Source of the DNA: Escherichia marmotae
GTDB lineage: Bacteria; Pseudomonadota; Gammaproteobacteria; Enterobacterales; Enterobacteriaceae
Direction of reading: 5' to 3'
Length of the DNA stretch: 64,000 nt
Assembly (NCBI RefSeq): GCF_002900365.1
Contig: NZ_CP025980.1
Location: 1-64,000, forward strand
This document shows positions 27,655-37,020 of the stretch, piece by piece. The translations under genes and the position numbers were made by a program. Below the pieces are notes generated by a model, which was not told where the DNA came from, made no database searches, and was given only the letters and a program-made list of their open reading frames with translations. Every line of letters starts with the position of its first letter. Within the stretch, counting starts at the first letter, position 1.

Positions 27655-27881
27655 TCATTGATTTTTGCCAGCCACTGCATTTCTGTTGCAGTAAATCTAA
27701 GACTTCCTGTTCTGCTGCCTACTTTTATCTGTAACTCATGCTGGCTCATCTTTTTGTTAAAGACTGAATATCCATCAGTCGTGATGGTTGTGGATAATAA
27801 TACAGGGCCGGATATCTGCGGGAGGTGGCTGTTCTTATTATTTAAGGATAAACATGGAAAAACACGACTGAGCATATTCAA
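27655..27881 (-). pseudogene. N-terminal fragment of an unidentified, probably MxiE-regulated gene
   Basis: A minus-strand frame begins MNMLSRVFPCLSLNNKNSHL and reads through VGSRTGSLRFTATEMQWLAK before running into Tn3-type sequence near 27655. I do not recognise the protein. The DNA upstream, including an MxiE-like box, closely resembles the promoter of ipaH copy B, so this is probably the 5' end of a T3SS effector gene cut off by transposon DNA. Confidence 0.4.
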
Positions 27882-27930
27882 ACCTCATATTTTGAATCCA
27901 CTTTCTATTTTAAGGTAAATAAAACTGCCT

Positions 27931-27948
27931 TATATCAGGAAACGATAC
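27931..27948 (-). promoter_or_regulatory. MxiE-box-like motif before the truncated gene
   Basis: On the minus strand GTATCGTTTCCTGATATA is identical to the site before ipaH copy B (33224-33241), and about 40 flanking bases are also similar. Confidence 0.5.
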
Positions 27949-28149
27949 TTTTTCGATTTGAAAGAATTAATGCCACCAGAGTCACATGGGGAAGTTGTTG
28001 GGAAATGATTCCAATCATACACATTGAACGTCAAGACACTAGCTTCAATATCTGAAAACTATCATTAATTCTGAATTATATCTCTGAGTTTGCAGGCACT
28101 GACGAGAAAACGGCAACCGTCCCTGTAATAGCCTGAACTTGACTTGGGT

Positions 28150-28300
28150 AATCCAATACCAGTGTAGTAATTAGGATACAAGGCTCGGATGACATCATGG
28201 CGCAAGTCATTGAACCGACTAACGACGCCGGATATATGGTTGCGAACCAGATTTAGCCAGATCGACGCCGATGGCTTTTATCACGTTCATGATGTGGTAC
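28150..28300 (-). pseudogene. IS1111/IS110-family N-terminal fragment
   Basis: The minus strand reads MNVIKAIGVDLAKSG near 28297, the typical start of IS1111-type transposases. The frame then decays. It might belong to the same original element as the fragment at 24330-24840. Confidence 0.5.
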
Positions 28301-28335
28301 CTCTGAAAAAAACACTCAGCATAAGTGTGGCAAGA

Positions 28336-29217
28336 CTAAATAGCTGCGCGGAATAGTAGATCACTTTGAGGGAACCAGAAAACGCACGATAAAAATTATG
28401 TCCGCTGGCTGACGGCCATACTGATACTGCATCGGGGCGACCGCGTCAGCGATGTTACCAGAACACTCTGCTGTGCCCATTCCTTCGTCGGACACTGGAT
28501 TAACTGGTTCACGCTGTCGGGTGTTGCAGGGCTGAAATCATTACCTGCTAGACGAACCCGTAGCTGGTTACCGTCTGCGGGGCTTGTGTGGCGAAGAGTC
28601 GCGCCAACCCTGCGTATCCGTGACCCGCATAAAGATGAAAAGATGGCGGCAATCCACAAAGCACTGGACGAATGTAGCACAGAGTATCCGGTCTTTTATG
28701 AAGATAAAGTGGATATCCATCTTTATCCCAAAATCAGTGCAGACTGGCAGCTATGTGGACAACAGAAACGCATGGTGACACCGGGGCAGAATGAAAAATA
28801 TTATCTGACCGAAGCGCTGCACAGCGGAACGGGCAAAGTCAGCTATGTGAGCGGCAACAGCAAAAGTTCGGCGCTATTCATCAGCCTGCTGAATCGGCTT
28901 AAAGCGACATACCGTCGGGCGAAAACTATCACGCTGATCGTGGACAACTACATTATTCACAAAAGCCGGGAAACACAGCGCTGGCTGAAGGAGAACCCGA
29001 AGCTCAGGGTCATTTATCAGCCGGTTTACTCGCCATGGGTGAATCATGTGGAACGGCTATGGCAGGCACTGCACGACACAATAACGCGCAATTATCAGTG
29101 CCGCTCAATGTGGCAACTGCTGAAAAAAGTTCGCCATTTTATGGAAATCGTCAGCCCATTCCCCGGAGGCAAACATGGGCTGGCAAAAGTGTAGCGGTAT
29201 TAGGCGCTGCTATTTAG
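28336..29217 (+). mobile_element. IS630 with internal deletion
   Basis: Both ends remain (CTAAATAGCTGCGCGG on the left and its inverted partner near 29204-29217). About 270 bp are missing compared with the 1.15-kb form, mostly from the 5' part of the transposase gene. Confidence 0.75.
28392..29194 (+). pseudogene. IS630 transposase, 5' part deleted
   Basis: An N-terminal scrap (LTAILILHRGDRVSDV-like with frameshift) joins at about 28553 to the region SWLPSAGLVWRR. The C-terminal 202 residues from 28586 are open, with TLIVDNYIIHKS and YSPWVNHVERLWQ holding DDE residues. It cannot encode a full transposase. Confidence 0.75.
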
Positions 29218-29289
29218 CGCTGAGAGAGGAGCATCCATCACATCACTACAGTATCCGCCAGTGTTCACCGGAAAAGAAAACACAGTGGC

Positions 29290-29494
29290 GACGACAATAT
29301 ATAACCCCCTGAAGGATAAATTTTAAGCAAAGATGAACGATCTGAAGCCTCATGCATCGCTGACGGATGTACTGAGACGTCTGCTGTCCTGGCCGAAGGA
29401 GAGGCGGACGAGTTACTGCATTCCCTTCATATCGGTTCCGCGAATAACTGAAAATCCTGATGTCGGGTGTTGCACTCCTGACATCAGGATCTCC
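29290..29494 (+). pseudogene. possible IS66-type TnpC C-terminal scrap
   Basis: A plus-strand frame reads NDLKPHASLTDVLRRLLSWP, like the C-termini of IS66 TnpC proteins (NGLxPxxWLxDVLxRLPxWP). An imperfect inverted repeat (CCTGATGTC near 29456, GACATCAGG near 29480) lies at its end. Tentative. Confidence 0.35.
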
Positions 29495-29528
29495 GAGCCT
29501 GTTTAAGATTCTGTGTAAATGCCTTTTC

Positions 29529-30737
29529 TCAGAAGTGACCGTCCAGGCGGTCACCGAACTCGATAATAAAGCGGCTCATTGCCATTCGCCAGTCCTTCAA
29601 CGGCATCGTCCATTTCTGGGACGCAGACTGGATTGCCAGCCACACCACTTTTTTCACCGAGTCGTCTGTCGGGAACACTTTACGCTTTTTGAGCGCATGG
29701 CGGATCACGCTGTTTAGCGACTCGATGGCATTCGTCGTATAGATCACTTTGCGGATGTCCGTTGGATAAGCGAAGAACGTGGCAAGATTCGGCCAGTTAG
29801 CCTGCCAGCTTCGGCTTATCTGAGGATAGCGACAGTCCCAGGCCGCAGCGAACGCTTCCAGTGCCTGCTGGCCTGCCTCTTCCGTGGGAGCCTGATAAAT
29901 CGCTTTCAGGTCGCGAGTGACGGCTTTGTAGTCCTTCCATGACACGAAGCGCAGGCTGTTGCGCACCATATGCACGATGCATAACTGGATGCGGGCCTTC
30001 GGATATACTGTGTTGATGGCATCCGGGAAGCCTTTCAGGCCATCCACACAGGCGATGAGGATATCGTTCAGACCGCGGTTTTTCAGTTCAGTCAGCACAT
30101 TGAGCCAGAACTTCGCCCCTTCATTTTCGGCCAGCCACATACCCAGCAGTTCTTTCTGACCTTCGATATTGATGCCCAGTGCCAGGAACACCGATTTGTT
30201 GATGACGCGACTGTCCTGCCGAACTTTCAGGACGATACAGTCAAGATAAACAATGGGGTAAACAGCATCCAGTGGTCGGTTTTGCCATTCTACAACCTGC
30301 TCCATCACGGCATCGGTAACCTTTGATATCAGTGCCGGTGAAACATCTGCGTCATACAGTTCTTTGAACGCAGCAGCTATCTCACGGGTGGTCATCCCTT
30401 TGGCATACAACGAGAGGATCTGGTTATCCATCCCGGTAATACGGGTCTGATTTTTCTTTACCAGTTGTGGTTCGAAGGTACCGTCACGATCGCGCGGAGT
30501 ACGCAGTTCCAGTGGACCGTCGCCTGTGATAACGGTCTTTGTGGAAAAACCGTTGCGGGAGTTAGCTCCTGGTCTGGACTGATTTTTCTCATACCCAGGA
30601 TGGTGTGTCATCTCTGCATTGAGAGCGGCTTCAACGCTGAGCTTTTTCAGCAGCCGATCAAACTGACTGAGGTCTTCAGGGGTTTTGAGGTTTTTGGCCA
30701 GTTCGTTAGCCAGAGCCTGTAACTGTTTTTCGTCCAT
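29529..30737 (-). CDS. IS256-family transposase of IS1414
   Basis: 402 residues, identical to the copy at 3997-5205, with all catalytic motifs. Carries astA in an alternative frame. Confidence 0.93.
   Translation of the reverse strand: MDEKQLQALANELAKNLKTPEDLSQFDRLLKKLSVEAALNAEMTHHPGYEKNQSRPGANSRNGFSTKTVITGDGPLELRTPRDRDGTFEPQLVKKNQTRITGMDNQILSLYAKGMTTREIAAAFKELYDADVSPALISKVTDAVMEQVVEWQNRPLDAVYPIVYLDCIVLKVRQDSRVINKSVFLALGINIEGQKELLGMWLAENEGAKFWLNVLTELKNRGLNDILIACVDGLKGFPDAINTVYPKARIQLCIVHMVRNSLRFVSWKDYKAVTRDLKAIYQAPTEEAGQQALEAFAAAWDCRYPQISRSWQANWPNLATFFAYPTDIRKVIYTTNAIESLNSVIRHALKKRKVFPTDDSVKKVVWLAIQSASQKWTMPLKDWRMAMSRFIIEFGDRLDGHF
29906..30022 (-). CDS. astA: EAST1 heat-stable enterotoxin, nested in IS1414 (copy 2)
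   Basis: The same 38-codon frame as at 4374-4490, offset by exactly 25,532 bp: start MPSTQYIRRPASSYAS, four cysteines, stop TGA. Two copies give a doubled gene dose if the toxin is made. Confidence 0.88.
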   Translation of the reverse strand: MPSTQYIRRPASSYASCIWCATACASCHGRTTKPSLAT

Positions 30738-30808
30738 AAATTAACCTTCATTTGATGCTGGATTGAACATATCAAAATCAGGCAATTACACAAATCTATG
30801 TACAGGCT

Positions 30809-30954
30809 CCATTATTCGGCAACTGGAGCGCGCTGTCAGGCTGAATATGGCAACGGATGAGGAACGCGCACGACTGGAGTCATGGGAACGCTACAGCGTT
30901 CTGGTCAGTCGAGTGGGCACCGCAGCTCCTGACTGGCCGGATAAACCAGAGTGA
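30809..30954 (+). pseudogene. phage tail-fibre assembly protein (Tfa) C-terminal fragment
   Basis: The frame entering from IS1414 reads RAVRLNMATDEERARLESWE then RYSVLVSRVGTAAPDWPDKP, the C-terminal motif of lambdoid Tfa chaperones (ATxEExxLLxxWxxYRVxLxRV). The 5' part is replaced by IS1414. In lambdoid phages effector genes commonly sit just beyond tfa, which hints that ipaH copy B arrived next to phage DNA. Confidence 0.75.
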
Positions 30955-30958
30955 TTAA

Positions 30959-30990
30959 TGAGGCCCGGGGATTCGGGCCTGCGTTTTTCC
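30959..30990 (+). terminator. terminator after the tfa fragment
   Basis: AGGCCCG at 30960 and CGGGCCT near 30974-30980 form a short stem followed by GCGTTTTT. Confidence 0.6.
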
Positions 30991-31024
30991 GGAATCAGTC
31001 CGGTCTGCGGTTTATGCGATGTGA

Positions 31025-33088
31025 TTATGAATGGTGCAGGCGTGAGCCGTTTTCAGGCAATCGCAGGGCCAGTACCTCGTCAGTCAGCTGACGGTAAATC
31101 TCCGTTTCTATCTCCTCCATTACTCGCACTCCGGCCTCCCTTTCCGCATCACCATCACCGCTCAGACCCAGCGCCGAAAGCCGCTCTGCCAGCCGATGAG
31201 GATATTCCCTCTCCAGCATCTCATACTTCTTCTCCTCCGCCCGCGCCCAGCGCTCTGCTTCCGTTCGTTTCAGTACTGCATGCCACGGAGACCACCGCGC
31301 AAACCACTCCGCAAATTCTCTCTCCTCACGGCTGAGGACGCGCACAAGCGCGCTACTCAGGTCATCCTCTGTCACTCCGGATACCCCGTAGAACCGCATT
31401 TCACGCACCGCGGTGCTGAGCTCCAGTTTCTCCGCCAGCATCGTCTGGAAAGCAAGACTGACTTCTATCTCATCCACAAAATGCAGCGTTCTGACTTTCT
31501 CCCGGGCTATTTCTTCCAGCACTTCCAGACGGTACATTTCACGGCCAAGGCTGAGCAGTCCTGTCAGGTCGCTGTCGAATTCCCCTTCCGAAGCCTGATG
31601 AACACGGTACGTTTTCTGCAGGTTATTCCACGTCAGGGCCACACGGTCTTCACAGCTCCGCGTCGCATCGGCGGCAACGGCAAAACACTGCTGGCGGAGT
31701 GCTTCAGACATGCTGAGTTTTTCCAGAAATTCACTCACCTGCTGAGCGAATCCCGGGGCATTGCGTGCCGTCACTGTGTCTGCAAGACGGTCGAGGAAGG
31801 CGGAGAAGGTGGCTGCGTTCTCTTCGTCTGTAAATGCCGCCCATCTCTGGGATACCTCAGACCGGAGGGACTCCGGGAACCATGCAGCCACGGCTTCAGG
31901 GAGGGAACGGACTGGCGTATGCTGCTGCCCGTCGCTCATGGAGAAGTGGATCTGCGGGCCACGGTAGTTTAGTCCCGTAGTTTGCCGTAACAGCGTTTGT
32001 CTTGTCCGTGAAGACAGGGGGTTATCGGAGATAATGACCGTACTCTCAGGACAGAGGCTGAGTATGTTTTCCGGAACAGTGGTGAGCCGGTTGTGGTTAA
32101 ACCAGTACACTCTCGCGCCTGAACGGTGTCCCGCAGGGAAATCTGGCAGACTTTCCAGCGCATTATGTTGCGCATTGACCGTTTCCAGCGTTGCAGGTAG
32201 GGAGGGGAGTGTGGTTAGTTGATTATCACATATATTAAGATACTCCAGCGATGCTGGCAGGCCGGAGAGGAGGGAGATATGGTTATGGCATACATTAAGT
32301 ATTTTCAGTGATGCCGGTAATTCAGGAAGAGCAGAGAGTCGGTTGTAGCTTATATTAAGATTTTTCAGTGATGCGGGCAGCTCCGGGAGTTCGGACAGAA
32401 GATTATCGGAAACATGAATCTCTTTCAGTGATGATGGCAATTCGGGCAGTATGGACAGGCGATTCCCTCCTGCACTGAGTACTTGCAGCGAAGAAGGTAA
32501 TGCCGGAAGCATGGTTATCCGATTTCTTCTGACCGCGATGTCTTCAAGAGATGAGGGCAGTTCAGGAAGCATGGTCAGACGATTGCCACTCACGTAAAGG
32601 ACTTTCAATGATACTGGAAGTTCAGGCAGTACCGATATCTGATTTCTGTAAGCATGGATCTCTTCAAGAGACGATGGCAGTTCAGGAAGTGTGGACAGGC
32701 AATTGCCTCTTACGTCAAGTACTTTCAATGACCCCGGCAATTCAGGGAGAGTCTCCAGTTGATTAAACGATGCCTCTATTTTTTCAAGGGAATAAGGTAA
32801 CCGGGGAAGTGAAGTTAAGGCATTGTTGTCAATTTTAAGTGACATGACATGCTCAGGCAATGACGGCAGAGAAGTCAGATTTGATGCCGATAAATCCAGA
32901 TGGCTTTCATTATTCTCCAGGCACAGCTTTAGCCGGCTAAAGGCTAACGCCCTGTTTTCACCGGGGGCGCAGCTTTCAGCCCATTCCGTCCACTCAGAAA
33001 GATACTGCTCCCTGATAAGTTGAGTCTCTGCAGGCTGTGGGAAAGAAAGACGTCCTGTTGATGAATGAGAGGAAGGAACAGATGGCAT
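31025..33088 (-). CDS. ipaH: IpaH-family E3 ubiquitin ligase effector (copy B)
   Basis: 687 residues with a long LRR domain of about fourteen 20-21-residue LPELPxSLxxLxVxxN units and a NEL ligase domain with the catalytic Cys at about 479 (SCEDRVALTW). The start is fixed by GAGG 5 bp upstream, as in copies A and C. The C-terminal tail (TDEVLALRLPENGSRLHHS) differs from copies A and C and resembles the tail of Shigella IpaH9.8 and 7.8. The NEL body is nearly identical to copy C, including EIEVSLAF where copy A has EIEVYLAF. The LRR is much longer than in plasmid IpaH proteins of Shigella (usually 545-575 aa in total), suggesting a different target. Confidence 0.93.
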   Translation of the reverse strand: MPSVPSSHSSTGRLSFPQPAETQLIREQYLSEWTEWAESCAPGENRALAFSRLKLCLENNESHLDLSASNLTSLPSLPEHVMSLKIDNNALTSLPRLPYSLEKIEASFNQLETLPELPGSLKVLDVRGNCLSTLPELPSSLEEIHAYRNQISVLPELPVSLKVLYVSGNRLTMLPELPSSLEDIAVRRNRITMLPALPSSLQVLSAGGNRLSILPELPSSLKEIHVSDNLLSELPELPASLKNLNISYNRLSALPELPASLKILNVCHNHISLLSGLPASLEYLNICDNQLTTLPSLPATLETVNAQHNALESLPDFPAGHRSGARVYWFNHNRLTTVPENILSLCPESTVIISDNPLSSRTRQTLLRQTTGLNYRGPQIHFSMSDGQQHTPVRSLPEAVAAWFPESLRSEVSQRWAAFTDEENAATFSAFLDRLADTVTARNAPGFAQQVSEFLEKLSMSEALRQQCFAVAADATRSCEDRVALTWNNLQKTYRVHQASEGEFDSDLTGLLSLGREMYRLEVLEEIAREKVRTLHFVDEIEVSLAFQTMLAEKLELSTAVREMRFYGVSGVTEDDLSSALVRVLSREEREFAEWFARWSPWHAVLKRTEAERWARAEEKKYEMLEREYPHRLAERLSALGLSGDGDAEREAGVRVMEEIETEIYRQLTDEVLALRLPENGSRLHHS

Positions 33089-33223
33089 GGTAACCTCACC
33101 TGAGTCAATGGATGCTAAAATGATATATTGTTAATGCTATAATGGAATGCTGTTGGAAGGAGTGTTACCCAACATTCTAATATACTGAATTTACTTTGTA
33201 TTTTAAGGTAAAGAAGCCTGACT

Positions 33224-33241
33224 TATATCAGGAAACGATAC
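33224..33241 (-). promoter_or_regulatory. MxiE-box-like motif upstream of ipaH copy B
   Basis: On the minus strand GTATCGTTTCCTGATATA starts with the invariant GTATCGTTT of the MxiE box. It lies about 140 bp before the start codon. Confidence 0.55.
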
Positions 33242-33336
33242 TTTTTCGGAAAGTTAGAGTTCTGTGGCTTGACGTATTCGTCAGGTATCTGGAGTCATGC
33301 ATTTAACATAAAATACATTATGCGCACCTTCGTTTC

Positions 33337-33882
33337 GTGAAATCGGAATCGACCTTCACCTATTTTGAAGCCACCCGGGGCTATCTGGAAAAGCATGGCA
33401 AACCACTGGCATTGGAAACTGATGATCTGACAGCATTTTTCACGTGGCGGGAACCCCGTCGTGTGTCAAAATCCCTGACGGTGCAGTATGACAAAGTTCT
33501 GTATCTCATTGAAGACAGTGAGTTAAGCAGAAAGGCTATCGGGAAATATATCGAGGTCTGGCATTACCCAGATGGTCGTAAAGAACTCCGCCTTAATGGC
33601 GCTGTTCTTCCCTACTCCACTTATGATCGCCTTTCAGAAATCGACCAGGGAGTTATCGTTGACAACAAGTGCCTCGGACGCACACTTGAGTTTATCAAAC
33701 TGGTTCAGGATAAACGCGACAACAACCGTTCACAGGCGATCCCATCCGGTGATGGTCCTTCGAGGCGGCGCAGAAAACTAACAGACAAAAAATCCCAGCG
33801 GTCACTGAACGGCGACGACATGTTAGAAGCGTTGAAGACGTTGCAGTCACGTTCTGGAGAGATTTTCGGTAAAAGGAAATAG
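33337..33882 (+). pseudogene. ISNCY-family transposase, C-terminal part
   Basis: 181 codons with TYFEATRGYLEKHGKPLALE, TVQYDKVLYLIEDSE and GKYIEVWHYPDGRKELRLNG, the C-terminal half of ISNCY-type transposases. The N-terminal half lies downstream at 34064, so the parts are in reversed order. The hairpin at 33941-33972 follows. Confidence 0.75.
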
Positions 33883-33940
33883 TTTCAATGCTGTGATATA
33901 TAAAGGAAATGTGGAAAAGTCGGAGTAAATTATGCTAAAG

Positions 33941-33976
33941 AGGCTGCTGCGGAAGATATTTTCGCAGCAGCCTTTT
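33941..33976 (+). terminator. hairpin after the ISNCY fragment
   Basis: AGGCTGCTGCG pairs with CGCAGCAGCCT and is followed by TTTT, a strong rho-independent terminator. Confidence 0.7.
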
Positions 33977-34001
33977 CAACATATGGACATTTCTAGCGAG
34001 C

Positions 34002-34056
34002 ATTTGAAAACCATAATCTCGCTTAGGGCCGTGTCCACATTACGTGGGTAGGATCA
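34002..34056 (+). mobile_element. isolated IS3 right end (55 bp)
   Basis: The last codons of orfB and the complete right inverted repeat, ending GTGGGTAGGATCA, identical to the intact copies. No other part of IS3 is present. It lies exactly between the two displaced ISNCY fragments. Confidence 0.85.
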
Positions 34057-34063
34057 GATTACC

Positions 34064-34420
34064 ATGGCGGCTCTCGCAGCGGAGTTTTTCACTTTGGATG
34101 AAGTTAACCGACTCAAGATTATCCAGGATGTTATCGATCGACGTCTGACAACGCAGATGGCCGCACAGCGCCTGGGCATTTCCGATCGCCAGTGTCGGCG
34201 TCTTCTTTCACGTTATCGCGAGCATGGTCCGCTTGGTATGGCTAATCGTCGTCGCGGAAAACCCAGCAATAATCAACTTCCGCAAGGCCTTAGACATGTC
34301 CGCGCTATAGTCTCACCACAGCGCGATCACTGCTTGCAAAGGATGAGACTCATGACGGCATACGTAAGCATGGTAAACCTATCGCATTTTACAGCGATAA
34401 GCTCGGCATTTTCAGGGTAA
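34064..34420 (+). pseudogene. ISNCY-family transposase, N-terminal part
   Basis: The frame starts MAALAAEFFTLDEVNRLKII and includes a helix-turn-helix (TTQMAAQRLGISDRQCRRLL). After about 75 codons it frameshifts, and the true continuation (ETHDGIRKHGKPIAFYSDKL) is found in another frame near 34340-34410. Non-functional. Confidence 0.7.
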
Positions 34421-34477
34421 TTTATCCAACCTCTGACTACTCAGATGACGGTTTTCAGAGGTTGCCATCTGTTAGTG

Positions 34478-36424
34478 CTAATCAAGGTGTGCTTTCATTG
34501 ACATAATCTTCGTTTTAATTCTATCTGAAGCATAGCGTAATGCCCTATCATCATTTTTTATTGCCAACATAACTATGTCTTCGTTATCTCTTAGCTCTGT
34601 TGATGCAAACTTTAAGGCCAGACCATTTTGTATTACAGCTGTCGAAACAATCCTCATGTTATTTCTAAGACTATCAGAGGCATATTCTAATGCTTGACCT
34701 TTCTTTTGAATAGCTTGTAAAACAATTTCCTCATTATTTTTTATCCTATCTGAAGCATACATCAAAGCATCGCTATCTTTTTGAATAGCTTCTTGAATAA
34801 GACTTTCTTCATCTCTTAATCTTTTTGAGGCAAACTCTAAAAGAGCACTATCATTTTTAATAGCATTACGCATAATATCACTATTACGTAATTCCTCTGA
34901 TGCATATTTTATGGCATAAATATTATTATTAATCGCACTGCAAACGAGAGACTTATCATTTTTTAATCTATCTGAAACATATTGTAAAAACAATCCGTCT
35001 TTTCTGATGAGCGGAAAAACCAATGTCTCATCATCTCGATATTGCTCAGAAGCATATTTTAGTGATTGTTCATCATGTTGCATAGCTAATAAAACAACGG
35101 AGCGGTCGTTTTTTAGTCTGGTCGAGGAAAATTGTAATGCATCGGAGTTATTTTTGACTGCCTGTTGAACTATTTCAAGATCGTCTTTAAAGTTATCAGG
35201 AAGATAAGAAAGGGCGAGGCCATTTGTTGAAACTAATTTCAATGCAAGCGCTCTTTCATTTTTTACTTTTTCAGGTACATGTCCTAATATTTTTAAATTA
35301 TCAGGCATTGCCTCAATAATTAATTCTTCATCCTCTTTTAACCGTGAAGATGCGAAAAAGAAAGCATCCGCACATTCTTTTATTGCACTTAACATTTGAT
35401 GCTTGTTATCAAAATCGGAAGATGTCAATTTCAACCCCTTTACATCAGTAAAATAGACACCTACATCTTTAGAAAAAAAATGCCGAGGCACTTTTATTTC
35501 TGGTCTAAAAATTCCGTTGATTAATTTATTCATTCCATCTACGGTGTTAATAGAAAGTAATTTCTCTTTATCATCATCTGGTATATTTCGGAATAGTTTT
35601 ATAAGAGACATTACTAATCCTGTTTTTATATCTTTTCCTATGAACATCGTTTCTTTATTTTCTATATTTCGCTCCGATAGGTAATTATAAGCTTCTTCAC
35701 TCAACCCCTTGATATGCGTTCTGACATTACCAGTCTGATTCAGAATTTGATCCTGTAAACTCCCCCATGCGATCTGTGTAAATACTGGGTTGTCAAAATC
35801 AACAGTATATATATACTTACCAAATCTACTTCTGTTTTTCTTCCCCCCTTCTCCAGGTTCAAGAGAAAAGAATACGAAATCATCATTGCCAATTTCGTTG
35901 ATATCGTCTGGTTCCGTATGATTTTTTTCAAAGTCTATAGCACGTTGTTCTAATTTCTTCCGAGAAAACAGCTCCATTGTATTGTTTTCATTTGTAATTA
36001 TTGCATTTGAAGCATGTGTGGCGGTAAACTTCATCTTAAGCATTCGATCAAAAAAAATCGTCTCTTTCTCATTAAGCGGCGTTAGATCTCGGTAAAGCTT
36101 TCTAATGTTATCCGTCGATAGTTGCCGCATGATTTTAATTCCTGTCGATGACATTTCCATCTCTTTCCATGCTTTTCCTGTAGAAAACATGTGAGAATAT
36201 GCTTTATCAGCCACAGAATTTCGTATGGTTTTTGTTATAATGTTTGACGCTAAGTTTTGTTTCTCTAGTAAACTCTTTTCATTTATTACAGGTTGTATCA
36301 TATCATTCGCAACGCTTTGTATTTTTTTTTGTATTTTTTTTTGTATTTTTGCCTTGCTTTTATTTTCAGTGATATTTTTACTATACACTGACATGACGTT
36401 ATTCTGCGTATTTTCAATTGGCAT
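34478..36424 (-). CDS. OspC-like ADP-riboxanase domain joined to DUF4116-type repeats
   Basis: 648 residues in two parts. Residues 1 to about 335 resemble the catalytic part of the OspC/CopC family: NDDFVFFSLEPG near 180-191, YTVDFDNPVF, and FRPEIKVPRHFF with Glu309, which corresponds to the essential glutamate in FQPEYHIPR of OspC3. This family modifies arginines (ADP-riboxanation) in host caspases and calmodulin-dependent targets. Residues about 340-645 are tandem units such as ALQFSSTRLKNDRSVVLLAM, about 24-34 residues each, which look like DUF4116 rather than the ankyrin repeats at the end of Shigella OspC1-3. The repeats would select the target. The start is close to a weak AAAGGA. The N-terminus has a slippage-prone KIQKKIQK repeat. 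No MxiE box seen. Confidence 0.75.
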   Translation of the reverse strand: MPIENTQNNVMSVYSKNITENKSKAKIQKKIQKKIQSVANDMIQPVINEKSLLEKQNLASNIITKTIRNSVADKAYSHMFSTGKAWKEMEMSSTGIKIMRQLSTDNIRKLYRDLTPLNEKETIFFDRMLKMKFTATHASNAIITNENNTMELFSRKKLEQRAIDFEKNHTEPDDINEIGNDDFVFFSLEPGEGGKKNRSRFGKYIYTVDFDNPVFTQIAWGSLQDQILNQTGNVRTHIKGLSEEAYNYLSERNIENKETMFIGKDIKTGLVMSLIKLFRNIPDDDKEKLLSINTVDGMNKLINGIFRPEIKVPRHFFSKDVGVYFTDVKGLKLTSSDFDNKHQMLSAIKECADAFFFASSRLKEDEELIIEAMPDNLKILGHVPEKVKNERALALKLVSTNGLALSYLPDNFKDDLEIVQQAVKNNSDALQFSSTRLKNDRSVVLLAMQHDEQSLKYASEQYRDDETLVFPLIRKDGLFLQYVSDRLKNDKSLVCSAINNNIYAIKYASEELRNSDIMRNAIKNDSALLEFASKRLRDEESLIQEAIQKDSDALMYASDRIKNNEEIVLQAIQKKGQALEYASDSLRNNMRIVSTAVIQNGLALKFASTELRDNEDIVMLAIKNDDRALRYASDRIKTKIMSMKAHLD

Positions 36425-37020
36425 AAATAAATCCTTTCATTGTATATGGTTGTGAAATAAAGACAGAGCTAATACTATTATTTAGCATCGAATAATGTTT
36501 TAAACTTAGTTACTACCGGTATCATATTACTAAAATATTCTCTTCAACAGAGATTAGTCTAAATATCTGTGCCAAATATCGCTACATTTTTGCCAGGACA
36601 TGTTTTCCTAAAGGGGAACAAACTGGAGGTGATCATAAAAATACCTTATCTTTTCAACAACTCTGCATCTGCATAGCCAGTAAGCCCGGATGCTGAATAC
36701 AGGTCAGCCGCTCGCTGAGACCAACTCTACACCTATGCCTGTTCTCTACGGTCAGCTTCCATACCTTTCAGTACAGTATGTCAGGGTTCCTCCTGTGAAA
36801 ACCAGTATGCCAGCATCTTACAGAAAAATAACATACAGAGGCCCGTTTCCGGGGATTTCATGGTAAGGATTGGTCGGATTTTAACCAGCCAAATAATACA
36901 GTCAACCTGAGAAGAGTGAAAATACGGCAGGTCAAGTACCAGTTCGGTAGAATAACAGTGCTTTTCATGCAACTTATTGATTTTAAGTCAAATTAATAAC
37001 TAGTTATTAGCCATCTGTAG
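36425..37020. other. gene-free stretch upstream of the ospC-like gene
   Basis: About 600 bp. The part next to the ospC-like gene is AT-rich and presumably holds its promoter. The rest resembles broken IS-like DNA, but no family could be named. Confidence 0.4.

Larger units (their letters stand above)
29495..30808 (-). mobile_element. IS1414 (IS256 family), copy 2
   Basis: 1314 bp, with the same ends as copy 1. The flanks differ (GGATCTCC on the left, CCATTATT on the right), so no target duplication remains and one side was probably exchanged by recombination or deletion. Confidence 0.9.

Noticed and set aside
32260..32800. Regular ~63-bp repeats as a possible CRISPR array
   Set aside because: The repeats are imperfect and in frame; they encode the leucine-rich repeats of ipaH copy B. 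The same applies to 57800-58700.
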